Shown here: positions 45,915 to 54,537 of the stretch, in pieces
Layout: every line of letters begins with the position of its first letter
Position numbering within the stretch: position 1 is the first letter of the stretch
Assembly: GCF_004335085.1 (NCBI RefSeq)
Contig: NZ_RQRS01000003.1
Span: 124,001 to 188,000 of the forward strand
Direction of reading: 5' to 3'
DNA length: 64,000 nt
Source: Pedobacter nototheniae
GTDB taxonomy: Bacteria; Bacteroidota; Bacteroidia; Sphingobacteriales; Sphingobacteriaceae
Position numbers and translations under genes: made by a program
The notes under the pieces: model-generated
What the model saw: the letters and a program-made list of their open reading frames with translations, nothing else
Told to the model about the DNA's origin: nothing
The model's database searches: none

Positions 45915-46601
45915 ATGGATGTTTTTGGTAAAGCTTTAACCGATATTTATAGAACTGGCGAAGCCGACGTACTTTGGTTACATAATTCTTATGGAGAACC
46001 TGAAGAAATGCCGCTTGAGTTTTTCTTCAGAGATGATGAAGACATGCCTGTGCTCGAACTGCAAGCTTTGCATTTGTGTAAGGGTAAAGTTTTAGATATT
46101 GGCGCAGGTGTTGGTAGCCATGCCTTACTTTTACAAGCTTTTAATATCGATGTAACGGCCATTGATGTATCAGAAGCTGCGGTGAACATTATGAAAGATC
46201 GTGGAGTAAAAAAAGCATTCTTACAAGATATTCATACCTATAATGAAAAGTTCGACAGTATTATTATGCTGATGAATGGCATTGGTTTAACTGGTACATT
46301 ACCAGGTTTTAAAACTTTTTTGATGGATGTTAAAAGGCTTTTAAATCCTGACGGACAATTAATTTTCGATTCTTCGGATATTGCTTATTTGTACGAAGAT
46401 ATGCCGAAGCCGCAAAACCAATATTATGGGGAGGTATCTTATCAATATGAATACAAAGGCGAAAAGGGTAACTGGTTTAACTGGCTTTATATTGATGAAG
46501 AAACCATTAAAACCATTGCTAAAGAAACTGGCTGGAATTGCGAATTAATTTTTGATGATGGTGAAGATCAATATTTAGTCAAATTAACATTAGCGCAATA
46601 A
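45915..46601 (+). CDS. Class I SAM-dependent methyltransferase
   Basis: This 228-residue protein has the SAM-binding motif VLDIGAGVGSHALLLQ near residues 59-74, then NIDVTAIDVSEAAVNIM and the motif IV region SIIMLMNGIGL. It lacks strong clues to substrate; a small molecule is likely. The start is an ATG with a promoter box 5 bases upstream. The next gene follows after 68 bases with its own promoter box. Confidence 0.88.
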   Translation: MDVFGKALTDIYRTGEADVLWLHNSYGEPEEMPLEFFFRDDEDMPVLELQALHLCKGKVLDIGAGVGSHALLLQAFNIDVTAIDVSEAAVNIMKDRGVKKAFLQDIHTYNEKFDSIIMLMNGIGLTGTLPGFKTFLMDVKRLLNPDGQLIFDSSDIAYLYEDMPKPQNQYYGEVSYQYEYKGEKGNWFNWLYIDEETIKTIAKETGWNCELIFDDGEDQYLVKLTLAQ

Positions 46602-46651
46602 TCTAAAAGTCATAAAGGCTAAACCCGTACTTTTTTAAATCTGTAGGCTCA

Positions 46652-46659
46652 TAAATTTG
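46652..46659 (+). promoter_or_regulatory. Candidate -7 box for the luciferase-like gene
   Basis: TAAATTTG fits TAnnTTTG and lies 11 bases before the ATG at 46670. Confidence 0.4.
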
Positions 46660-46669
46660 TTTTTAACAT

Positions 46670-47677
46670 ATGAGCATATCAAAAATTAAGTTAAGCGTAT
46701 TAGATCAGTCGCCGGTAAGAAAAGGTGTAACAGCCCGTAGAGCGATTGAGGAAACTACATTATTGGCGCAAGAAACGGAAAGATTGGGTTATCATCGTTT
46801 CTGGGTTTCAGAGCACCACAATACAACCAGTTTAGCTGGCTCAACTCCAGAAATTTTAATTGCCCATTTGGCAAATCATACCAAAACATTAAGGATAGGT
46901 TCTGGAGGGATTATGTTACCTAATCATAGCGCCTTAAAAGTTGCCGAAAGCTTCCGTTTGTTAGAAGTTATGCATCCTGGCAGGATCGATTTAGGCATGG
47001 GTAGAGCACCTGGTACGGATAGAATAACCGCTTCCATGCTTAACCCGTCGAATAACTTTAGCGAACAGGATTTTGTTATTCAACTTCAGGATTTGCATAA
47101 TTACCTACACGATTCTCCTGAAGAAGGAACCATTCAAACCAAAATAAAAGCCATTCCTATTGCGGAAACGGTACCACCACAATGGTTATTGAGCAGTAGC
47201 GGTCAAAGCGCCTTATTTGCTTCTCATTTTGGAATGGGTTTTTCTTTCGCACATTTTATAAATCCACACGGCGGTCCTCAAGCCGTTCAATATTATCGCG
47301 AGCATTTTAAGCCTTCAATTGATTTAGCCAAACCCGTAGAAAATGTGGCATTTTTTGTTTTCTGCTCAGAAGATGAAGAAAAAGTAAAACAGCAGGAAGC
47401 TTTAATGTCTTATCGTTTTTTACAATTAGAAAAGGGTGGAGGTTTAACTTCTGTGGGCTGGGACGACATTAAAAATGTAACTTATAACTTTGCAGAGCAA
47501 GATAGAATAGATGCCAATAAGCCAAGGATGATTTACGGAACGCCCGATGTAATTAAAGAAAAACTTACAAAGCTGGCCGCAGATTATGATGTAAATGAGT
47601 TGATGGCGGTAACGATTACCGAACATTTTGAAGATCGGATAAAATCGTATCAGTTGTTGGCTGATTTATTTTTATAA
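46670..47677 (+). CDS. Luciferase-like (LLM) flavin-dependent monooxygenase, MsnO8-type
   Basis: This 335-residue TIM-barrel enzyme uses reduced flavin and oxygen. The sequence shows LSVLDQSPVRKG at 8-19, the ETERLGYHRFWVSEHHN region near 35-51 and VVMHPGRID-like motifs near 105-110. The MsnO8 family is named after a menisdorin/mensacarcin-type oxygenase, and the physiological substrate here is unknown. It is followed by a repeat-rich intergenic region. Confidence 0.9.
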   Translation: MSISKIKLSVLDQSPVRKGVTARRAIEETTLLAQETERLGYHRFWVSEHHNTTSLAGSTPEILIAHLANHTKTLRIGSGGIMLPNHSALKVAESFRLLEVMHPGRIDLGMGRAPGTDRITASMLNPSNNFSEQDFVIQLQDLHNYLHDSPEEGTIQTKIKAIPIAETVPPQWLLSSSGQSALFASHFGMGFSFAHFINPHGGPQAVQYYREHFKPSIDLAKPVENVAFFVFCSEDEEKVKQQEALMSYRFLQLEKGGGLTSVGWDDIKNVTYNFAEQDRIDANKPRMIYGTPDVIKEKLTKLAADYDVNELMAVTITEHFEDRIKSYQLLADLFL

Positions 47678-47710
47678 ACGAACGTTAGTAGTTTTTGGCC
47701 TGTGCAATCC

Positions 47711-47855
47711 TGCCCTTTGCTAAATCCCGATAGAAAAAATCGGGATACCGCTGGCGGTTTATTTAACAAGGGCAGCAAGAAATTTATTAAATCAAGCGTA
47801 CAAACATTGTATCTAAACCAGATTGAAACGGCATCCCGATTTTTTCTATCGGGAT
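47711..47855. repeat. Palindromic repeat element between the monooxygenase and the receptor
   Basis: Two 23-bp palindromes are perfect inverted copies of each other (47724-47746 and 47833-47855). Each has ATCCCGAT and ATCGGGAT around a 7-base centre. The left one is flanked by TGCCCTTTGCTAAA (47711-47724) and its imperfect complement TTTATTTAACAAGGGCA (47758-47774), with CCGC/GCGG between. It looks like a REP-type element. Confidence 0.7.
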
Positions 47856-47966
47856 ATAGTGTAAAGCGGGACTATCATTGCCACGTTCAAAGAACCGCTC
47901 ATTTTCAGCTCATTAAATTAACTTGCCGAAGTTTTTAATACCTCCGGCAAGCCAAAAGAAAATCAT

Positions 47967-50741
47967 TTAAAAGTTAAAGAAAGTTTGTCTGCCGCCTACT
48001 TTTTGTCCAAAGTTTTGGATATTATAAGTAACGGTTAACATTCCATATCTACCCAAACTATTACTTTGAGTGTCGATAACACTGTTGCCAGTAATTTGGA
48101 CGTATCGTTTTACGTTACTTTGCAAAATATCATTTACAGCAAGCTTTAACTGCAAGCGATCATTTTTCATGAGCAGATAAGTTAGGGCAGCATTCCATAA
48201 TTTAATATTATTGTTGTAACCATTAATATTCTGATTGTTTATTGTTGTGGCATAATTTGTTTCAAAAACCAATTTTTTAGGGTATCTAATTACTAATTCT
48301 GATGAGCTTTGGTAAGTGTTATAGCTTAAATTAGTATAGAAACTATCCTGATATTTACTTCGGTTAAAGTTAACTGAGTACGATTGATTAATTTCGACAA
48401 TATCATTAAGATTTAAGCGGGCGCTACCATTTGGACCGATATAAAAAACATTAGCATTGCTTTTTATATTATTTACAATTACTGGCGAGTGATTGAAGTT
48501 CATCCAGAAACCTACTCCAAGTTTTAAGGTATTTTTATCTCTTTTAAAATCTTTAGAAATATTTGCGCCACCATTAAAACTATAAATTCCGCTGGCATTA
48601 ATTGGGTTTACAGTTTGCACGCCGTTGCTAATGGTTGTGGTATTTATTACGCCATTTTTAGTAAAGTTTCCATATCCATAAAGATTGTAGTTAATTAAAC
48701 TTTTAGGATCATATTTATACATGTTCATACTAAAATTTTGAGTTCTGGCGGGTAATAAATCAGGATTTCCATTTCTGATATATAATGCATTTGTATTATC
48801 GGCAACAGGCTGTAAGTAGCTAACATCGGGCTCAGCGAACCTAGCCGAATATGTGAAGCGGAATATTTTGTATCTTAATTGAAACGTTGGCCAAATAAAA
48901 TTATAACGCTGATCTATATTTGCACTGTTGCTAAAACTATTATTTAAGGAGATGTAGTTGTAAACTAAACCAGGTTGAAGGCTAAAATCTTTTGTAATTT
49001 TATAAATAAGACTTATGTTGGTGTTTGTTTTAAAACCTTCTTGCTTAACACTTTGAGTTAAGCTAGGGATAACAATATCGTATAACTGATTAGCTGGGTT
49101 TTTATAAAAGGTATTTAATGCATTTTCATTATTAATTAGACTTCCATTTACATCGGCTTTTAAACTAAATTTTTTGCCTATCGGTTCGGTATAATTAGCG
49201 TACAGGTAAGATCTAAAATTATCAATTTGATTGTTTCTAAGCTGATCTATTTCGGAAGTTGAAGGGGTAAGATAGTAGATGCCATTGCTGCGGTTATAAT
49301 TCTTCATTGCATTTGGCGTGGTAGAAGCATTAAAGCCAGCATTAAATGTTCTGCCAGTCTTTTTAAAATCTTTACTTAAATCTGCAACTAGTTGATATTT
49401 GTTGGTTGAGGCGTTTCTATCGTTTAAAATATTTAACGTATTAATTAAATCGCCACTTGCATTTGCATTGGTTGCATAATTTGTGCTTACAGAGTTGTTG
49501 GAATTTAATACAATAGATGGCTCGATGGTAAGTTGAGTTAAAGAATCTATTTGCCAGTCTATTTTGCCTCCAATATTGTGCTTAAGCGTTAATGCACTAG
49601 TATTTTCATTGGCATTGGTAATTAAACGATCGGTACCAAGGGTTTGATTTGTATTGGTTAATTTTTCTAATAAATTATCGGATCGGCCGAAGAAATATTG
49701 TGTGTTTACCTTAATTCCTTTTTTTGTTAGTGTATTAAAATTGAAACCGCCGCCTGAAGAGGTTTGAACACCGTTATAACTTCCTCCAAAATTGATACCA
49801 TTAAATTCGAAATAGCCTCCTGAATTAATCATCATTGAGTTAACGCCACTTCTACCAAAGCCACCAATTTGACGTACATCGTTAGGTGAAAAACCAGGTT
49901 GATTAATGTTATTGGCATAAGCAAGAATACTAACCTGAGTGGTATCTCTAAAAAAGTTCATTATTCCACCAGCCTGATAAAGTTCTTTTAAACCACCACC
50001 AGCATATAATTTTCCAAATGCCCCTTTTTTAATCGCTTTTTTTAGTTTAAGGTTTATTACCTGTGGAATATCAGCAGCCGCTAAATCAGGATCTCTGCGT
50101 TTTGCCTGTTTATCATCAACCACCTGAATTTTATCAATAATATTGGCTGGAAGATTTTTAGTCGCAATTTGCTGGTCGCCTCCGAAAAATTCTTTACCAT
50201 CTACTAAAATTTTGCTTACCGTTTTGCCGTTTACCATAATAGAGCCATCGGCAGCAATTTGAACGCCTGGTAATTTCTTTAACAGATCTTCTACTACCGC
50301 AGAGGGCAATGTTTTAAATGATTCAGCATTAAATTCAATCGTATCCTTCCGAACAATAACCGGAGGCCTTTCTGCAGAAATAGTTACCTCATTTAAGTTA
50401 TTGGCTTTTGTAGATAGGTAAATTGTGCCAAGATTAATTGTTGGGTTATCTGCACTTACAAGCACCTCCTTGTGGTAAGTTCCATATTGCCAGGCTGTAA
50501 TAATAAGGCGGTATTTTATTCCTGTTTGCAGACTATTTATTTTGAATAATCCTTTATCATCAGAAAGTTTGTACGTGGTTAAAATGCTATCACCAGCTTT
50601 ATAAACAGATACTGTTGCGTAGTTTAAAGTTGTTTTATGGTTTGCACTATCGGCCAAAATACCTGTAATGCTTCCATTTTTTTGTGCAAACAAATTAAAA
50701 AATGTTAGACAAAAGGCGAGCGAGAATAAAAATTTCTTCAT
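47967..50741 (-). CDS. TonB-dependent outer-membrane beta-barrel receptor (OMP beta-barrel family)
   Basis: From ATG 50741 this 924-residue protein has a signal peptide (MKKFLFSLAFCLTFFNLFAQ). A CarboxypepD_reg-like domain at about 20-110 follows (GSITGILADSANHKTTLNYA). A plug domain comes next (LKKLPGVQIAADGSIMVNGK, then ILVDGKEFFGGD near 180-190). A long beta-barrel ends in aromatic TFFNF, as expected for OM insertion. It lacks an obvious siderophore type, so the ligand is unknown. The reading frame extends seven codons upstream to a TTG, but the signal peptide starts at 50741. Confidence 0.9.
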   Translation of the reverse strand: MKKFLFSLAFCLTFFNLFAQKNGSITGILADSANHKTTLNYATVSVYKAGDSILTTYKLSDDKGLFKINSLQTGIKYRLIITAWQYGTYHKEVLVSADNPTINLGTIYLSTKANNLNEVTISAERPPVIVRKDTIEFNAESFKTLPSAVVEDLLKKLPGVQIAADGSIMVNGKTVSKILVDGKEFFGGDQQIATKNLPANIIDKIQVVDDKQAKRRDPDLAAADIPQVINLKLKKAIKKGAFGKLYAGGGLKELYQAGGIMNFFRDTTQVSILAYANNINQPGFSPNDVRQIGGFGRSGVNSMMINSGGYFEFNGINFGGSYNGVQTSSGGGFNFNTLTKKGIKVNTQYFFGRSDNLLEKLTNTNQTLGTDRLITNANENTSALTLKHNIGGKIDWQIDSLTQLTIEPSIVLNSNNSVSTNYATNANASGDLINTLNILNDRNASTNKYQLVADLSKDFKKTGRTFNAGFNASTTPNAMKNYNRSNGIYYLTPSTSEIDQLRNNQIDNFRSYLYANYTEPIGKKFSLKADVNGSLINNENALNTFYKNPANQLYDIVIPSLTQSVKQEGFKTNTNISLIYKITKDFSLQPGLVYNYISLNNSFSNSANIDQRYNFIWPTFQLRYKIFRFTYSARFAEPDVSYLQPVADNTNALYIRNGNPDLLPARTQNFSMNMYKYDPKSLINYNLYGYGNFTKNGVINTTTISNGVQTVNPINASGIYSFNGGANISKDFKRDKNTLKLGVGFWMNFNHSPVIVNNIKSNANVFYIGPNGSARLNLNDIVEINQSYSVNFNRSKYQDSFYTNLSYNTYQSSSELVIRYPKKLVFETNYATTINNQNINGYNNNIKLWNAALTYLLMKNDRLQLKLAVNDILQSNVKRYVQITGNSVIDTQSNSLGRYGMLTVTYNIQNFGQKVGGRQTFFNF

Positions 50742-50978
50742 GTATATTATCTTAATAAGCAATTTAAATTTAGGGTTGTTCTCATTTGTGTTTTTAAAAA
50801 TGTGATGAACAATCCATTAAATGTGATGAATGGAAAGTTTAGTTAGTTTAACCTCAAGACACCAAAAAGTAAAAAATGTTGCACAGGTTAAATGTATAAC
50901 TAATCTTTTAGGTAAATAAATGTGCTATATGTAGAATAATCAAACCAATCAGAAAAATTACAAAGGCTTATAAAATAA

Positions 50979-51009
50979 AAAATCCCTTAGATTGACGTCT
51001 AAGGGATTT
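50979..51009 (-). terminator. Terminator downstream of the DUF5694 gene
   Basis: A stem AAATCCCTTAGA / TCTAAGGGATTT with a 6-base loop lies just past the DUF5694 stop at 51028, and A-rich sequence on the plus side gives a U-tract. Confidence 0.85.
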
Positions 51010-51027
51010 GAAATGGAGGGGTTAGTT

Positions 51028-52104
51028 TTAAGGTAAATCGTTGAAATTAATTACTTTAATATCTGTTCTTTTTGCCAGAATTTCTTCCATCCATTTGCGA
51101 TGAGAAGAACCAACACCTACAACAATTCTTTTAGCATGGTATTGCTTTGCTTGGTTAACAAGATTATCGCACATGCCCTGGTTTCTTAAAACCCATTGTT
51201 CAATCATGGCTTTAATTGCATCAGTAGGGAAGCCCTCATAACCGTAAAAATGCTCACCCCCATAAAAATTCCATGAAGCATCAAGCTCTGCATACCTCGC
51301 GGTGTTCATACCAGCATATTCAGATTTCTTAAAAATTTTATAATCTTCTTTTGTGTAGCTAGAATATTTTTCAATCGCTTTTACAGTTTTAGCCTCTGCA
51401 GAAAGAGTATCTGCCTTTGCTTTTGCCTCCATAACTTCGATTAAGGAACGTGCCTTTGCCCAAGCTACAGACCATGCACTATCATATTTTTGACAATCCA
51501 TAGAGTAAATTTGACTTTGCTTAAGTTGATACACCAAAGGGAAATAAATTTTGCTGTACTCACTACTTGTTCTGTATAATCTTGCTTTTGTAAGCGAATC
51601 GGTATTGCCAAACATTTTAGAATAAACAGCTTGTTCTTCTTTTCCAAATGAATTTTTCATATAATTTTCCATTACAAAAATTTGATATTCGGTATTGGCA
51701 CGGTCAAAATTTTTGGCATAGTTAACGGCCAGTTCCATTCTAGTTTTATGATAGTAAGGAAAGGCAGTAAGTGCTTTTTGAGCTTTATTAACTTGAGAGG
51801 AAAGATTTTTTACATCTTCAGGATTACGCTTTATAATGAAATTACGTCCGTTAGAAAAACTTGTTACCGCCCAATTATTTGCTGGCAATTTCTGGTAATC
51901 TTCAGGCGATGTATATTCACCAAAAACCATATCAGGATTAAATTTTTTCAGCTTATCAATAATTAGTTGAAAATTTTCAGCTGATTTAGAATTGTCGTGT
52001 CCTGAAGCAACAATTACAATTTCGATTTGATTTTGGGCACTTAGTTTTAAAGCAAATGCATTTAATACTAAAAGTACGAGGCTAAGTTTTAATATATTTT
52101 TCAT
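51028..52104 (-). CDS. Secreted DUF5694-type protein
   Basis: This 358-residue protein has a signal peptide (residues 1-23, ending LSAQ) and a mature region starting with IEIVIVASGHDNSK. Recognisable segments are KKFNPDMVFGEYTS near 53, YKIFKKSEYAGMNTARYAEL near 250, and IVVGVGSSHRKWMEEIL near 328. It matches DUF5694 by memory of its layout, with the C-terminal GxGHxxxL-like end shared with TraB/ChaN-type folds. The function is unknown. It stands alone with its own terminator. Confidence 0.75.
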   Translation of the reverse strand: MKNILKLSLVLLVLNAFALKLSAQNQIEIVIVASGHDNSKSAENFQLIIDKLKKFNPDMVFGEYTSPEDYQKLPANNWAVTSFSNGRNFIIKRNPEDVKNLSSQVNKAQKALTAFPYYHKTRMELAVNYAKNFDRANTEYQIFVMENYMKNSFGKEEQAVYSKMFGNTDSLTKARLYRTSSEYSKIYFPLVYQLKQSQIYSMDCQKYDSAWSVAWAKARSLIEVMEAKAKADTLSAEAKTVKAIEKYSSYTKEDYKIFKKSEYAGMNTARYAELDASWNFYGGEHFYGYEGFPTDAIKAMIEQWVLRNQGMCDNLVNQAKQYHAKRIVVGVGSSHRKWMEEILAKRTDIKVINFNDLP

Positions 52105-52242
52105 AATGAATCTTGTTTTTGATTTGTTGATTCAAAGATGATTATCCCAGCTCGGCTACTCTATTTAATTATCCCAAAGTCCTTAATTATTATCCCAACT
52201 CCTTAAAATTGACTTTAGATAAGATATATATTTAAAGTATAA

Positions 52243-53385
52243 TTATTGATTCTGCAATTTTTGATTGAATTTAACTATCAGCTTAAACAAATTATTGTAC
52301 TTGGTAAGAGGTAAAGTTTCGGGTTTATCAAATACATCGTGATAAGCTGAAATTCCTCCTTGCGTATAAAAGAAAAACGCAGGAACATTCTTCTCCGTAA
52401 AGAAATAATGGTCGCTATTTGCCGCTTTTCCTCTGGAGTTTATTTTTGGGATATATTGATATTCGTTATTAATATCGTTCAATTGTTTAAAAGCTTTAGG
52501 GTATACACTGGCATTTACAACAGTCATACCTGTTTCTCCAGTACCTACTAAATCCAGATTAATTAAAAATTTAATGTTGCCTAGTGGTATTAGTGGGTTT
52601 TCAACAAAATATTGTGAGCCTAATAAACCAGCTTCTTCCCCTGCGAAACAAATAAAGCCAATAGAATAGGGTTGCGGATTTGCAATATAATATTTTGCAA
52701 GGCTTAATAAGGTTGCTACACCTGCGGCATTATCATTAGCGCCAGGGAAATAAATATCTCCTCCCATGCCACCTAAATGATCGTAATGTGCCGTAATAAT
52801 TAAAATTGAATCTGGAAATTGAGTTCCTTTTACAAACCCACAAATATTAGATGCATTAAAGCTTTCTATAAATTTATTTTCAACATCAATGTTAATTTTT
52901 TCTGGTCGTTCTTTAACAGTTTTACCATTTAGTTCTATTGTAGTTAAATTAGAAACTTCTGTAGCGACAGACCATGTTAGCTTATTTTTAATAAGCACAA
53001 CTAAATTAGGTGATGATTGAAATTTTGAACTGTCTATTTGTACTAGTTTGGTTTTCTTTTTTAAGCCTGGGCTTTCATTGGTAACTAAAAAATCTATACC
53101 TGGCTTAAGTTTTTTACCATTTAACTCTACAAGCATTTTACCCGGAAATGTATTTACAGGATAATTGAAATTTTGCTTGTAATCGTTACTCATTGGCAAA
53201 AGGCCGATATTTTTATAGGTTGATGCCAAAAAATCCGCAGCTTTTGTCATTCCATCTTTAGTATAGCCACGGCCCCAAAATGTTTTAGCAGTTAGGGTAT
53301 CTACCATGTTTCTGGTATAGGTAGAATCTTGGGCAAAGGTGCTGGAAGCAATCAATAAGAGGAAAATAACGAAGCTGTTTTTCAT
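52243..53385 (-). CDS. M28 family zinc metallopeptidase
   Basis: This 380-residue exported aminopeptidase-like protein has a signal peptide (residues 1-19, ending TFAQ). The two-zinc site is intact: H200 in ITAHYDHLGG, D218 in GANDNAAG, E250-E251 in FAGEEAGLLG, D278 in INLDLVG and H326 in SDHYFF. It should release N-terminal residues from peptides in the periplasm or outside. The substrate and a specific partner are not known. A terminator follows upstream of the REP-like element. Confidence 0.92.
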   Translation of the reverse strand: MKNSFVIFLLLIASSTFAQDSTYTRNMVDTLTAKTFWGRGYTKDGMTKAADFLASTYKNIGLLPMSNDYKQNFNYPVNTFPGKMLVELNGKKLKPGIDFLVTNESPGLKKKTKLVQIDSSKFQSSPNLVVLIKNKLTWSVATEVSNLTTIELNGKTVKERPEKINIDVENKFIESFNASNICGFVKGTQFPDSILIITAHYDHLGGMGGDIYFPGANDNAAGVATLLSLAKYYIANPQPYSIGFICFAGEEAGLLGSQYFVENPLIPLGNIKFLINLDLVGTGETGMTVVNASVYPKAFKQLNDINNEYQYIPKINSRGKAANSDHYFFTEKNVPAFFFYTQGGISAYHDVFDKPETLPLTKYNNLFKLIVKFNQKLQNQ

Positions 53386-53428
53386 ATATCTAAATATGGC
53401 ATAATTTAATCATTGCAGCCATAAAACA

Positions 53429-53463
53429 AAAACGCCACTCTATGCAAAATAGAATGGCGTTTT
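53429..53463 (+). terminator. Hairpin with AAAACGCC stem between two minus-strand genes
   Basis: The stem AAAACGCCACTCTAT / ATAGAATGGCGTTTT (one bulge) forms a terminator-like hairpin between the DUF6607 gene and the M28 peptidase gene. It ends the upstream DUF6607 transcript. Confidence 0.7.
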
Positions 53464-53483
53464 AAATGGGTTAATTTTTTTAA

Positions 53484-53607
53484 AAACTGTTTAAATTTCA
53501 CTAAATATTTTACTCCGTCGCCCTGAATTTAGTTCAGGGCCTTTTAAGATAGATTCTGAAACAAGTTCAGAATGACGATCATTTTTTAAACAAAATTTAA
53601 ACAGTTT
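53484..53607. repeat. REP-like element with long inverted ends
   Basis: Perfect 15-bp inverted ends (AAACTGTTTAAATTT at 53484-53498 and its complement at 53593-53607) flank two hairpins: CCCTGAA/TTCAGGG at 53521-53539 and ATTCTGAA/TTCAGAAT at 53553-53573. It lies directly beyond the stop of the DUF6607 gene. Confidence 0.75.
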
Positions 53608-53608
53608 C

Positions 53609-54526
53609 TTAATTAGCCAAGTAAGGTTGTAAGGCTGTTTTTACTTTTTCTTTATTTTTTGAAGCGCTCCATTTCTCTTTTATAGATTGATCACCAAGTG
53701 CAAATAATGTTTCGTAAAGTAATTTGCCATTAGCCATTGTTTTTACTTTAAAGGTGTTGTTTGAACCAATAATATCTGCCCAAACGCTACGTACATCTGC
53801 CCAATAAGTTTGTTGGCTATTCCACCATTTTTGAGCGTAAGCAAAAGTTTTAGGATCGATTTTAGTAAATTCTTCATAGCCTTTTTCAACTGCAAGCAAT
53901 TTATCACCATTTGGGGTACGGATAATTTTTTTGTTATCCTGCTCAAACATCCAACCTTTTGGAGTAATGGTAATTCTACTGCCTCGGGTTAAAACATTAT
54001 AATCCTTACGCACTGTAGATTCTCTTCTTGGAAGTGGAGAATCGGTTTCGCTTTGCCAAGAATCATGACCGCCAACGTGGCTCCATGTTCCGTAACCTTG
54101 GTAACGTGGGCTATCATCTACCTGATACACTTTTTGTGTCCACGTGCCTTTTACATCAGCAGCAGTTAACTTTGCCTTTTTCCAGGCATTATCTTGCGTG
54201 TAAAGCATAATATCGGCATCTTCATAAGTCCAATCCTGGCGCCAGTGTTTAATTACTGTCGTATCGTTTATAGCTAGCATATGCTGAATTACAATTCTTT
54301 TAGGCTCATCAACAATAATTTCAGCCCATTCACTACCATGACTTTCGTAAGGCTTACTAAATTTATAGGCAGTATCTGGTGCGGTTACTTCGCCATAGTT
54401 GAAGTTAACCTCATAAAAGCCAGCTAACGATTTTATTGCTTTTCTATCTTGCTCCAATTTGCTTTGGGCATTTGCTTTAACAGTAACTAATCCTGTTAAG
54501 ACTAAAACTAGGTTTAAAAATTTCAT
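53609..54526 (-). CDS. DUF6607 family protein (last gene of the iron operon)
   Basis: This 305-residue exported protein has a signal peptide (residues 1-20, ending KANAQ). The mature part starts with KLEQDRKAIKSLAGFYEVNF and contains WRQDWTYEDADIMLY and GYGTWSHVGGHDSWQ, recognisable from DUF6607. In Bacteroidota the family lies in siderophore-uptake loci. This example follows the PepSY gene after 11 bases in such a locus. The molecular role is unknown. Confidence 0.85.
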   Translation of the reverse strand: MKFLNLVLVLTGLVTVKANAQSKLEQDRKAIKSLAGFYEVNFNYGEVTAPDTAYKFSKPYESHGSEWAEIIVDEPKRIVIQHMLAINDTTVIKHWRQDWTYEDADIMLYTQDNAWKKAKLTAADVKGTWTQKVYQVDDSPRYQGYGTWSHVGGHDSWQSETDSPLPRRESTVRKDYNVLTRGSRITITPKGWMFEQDNKKIIRTPNGDKLLAVEKGYEEFTKIDPKTFAYAQKWWNSQQTYWADVRSVWADIIGSNNTFKVKTMANGKLLYETLFALGDQSIKEKWSASKNKEKVKTALQPYLAN

Positions 54527-54537
54527 TATTATTTATT

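Noticed and set aside
47702..47938. 78-codon frame on the plus strand
   Set aside because: It covers the palindromic repeat element and has no protein-like features.
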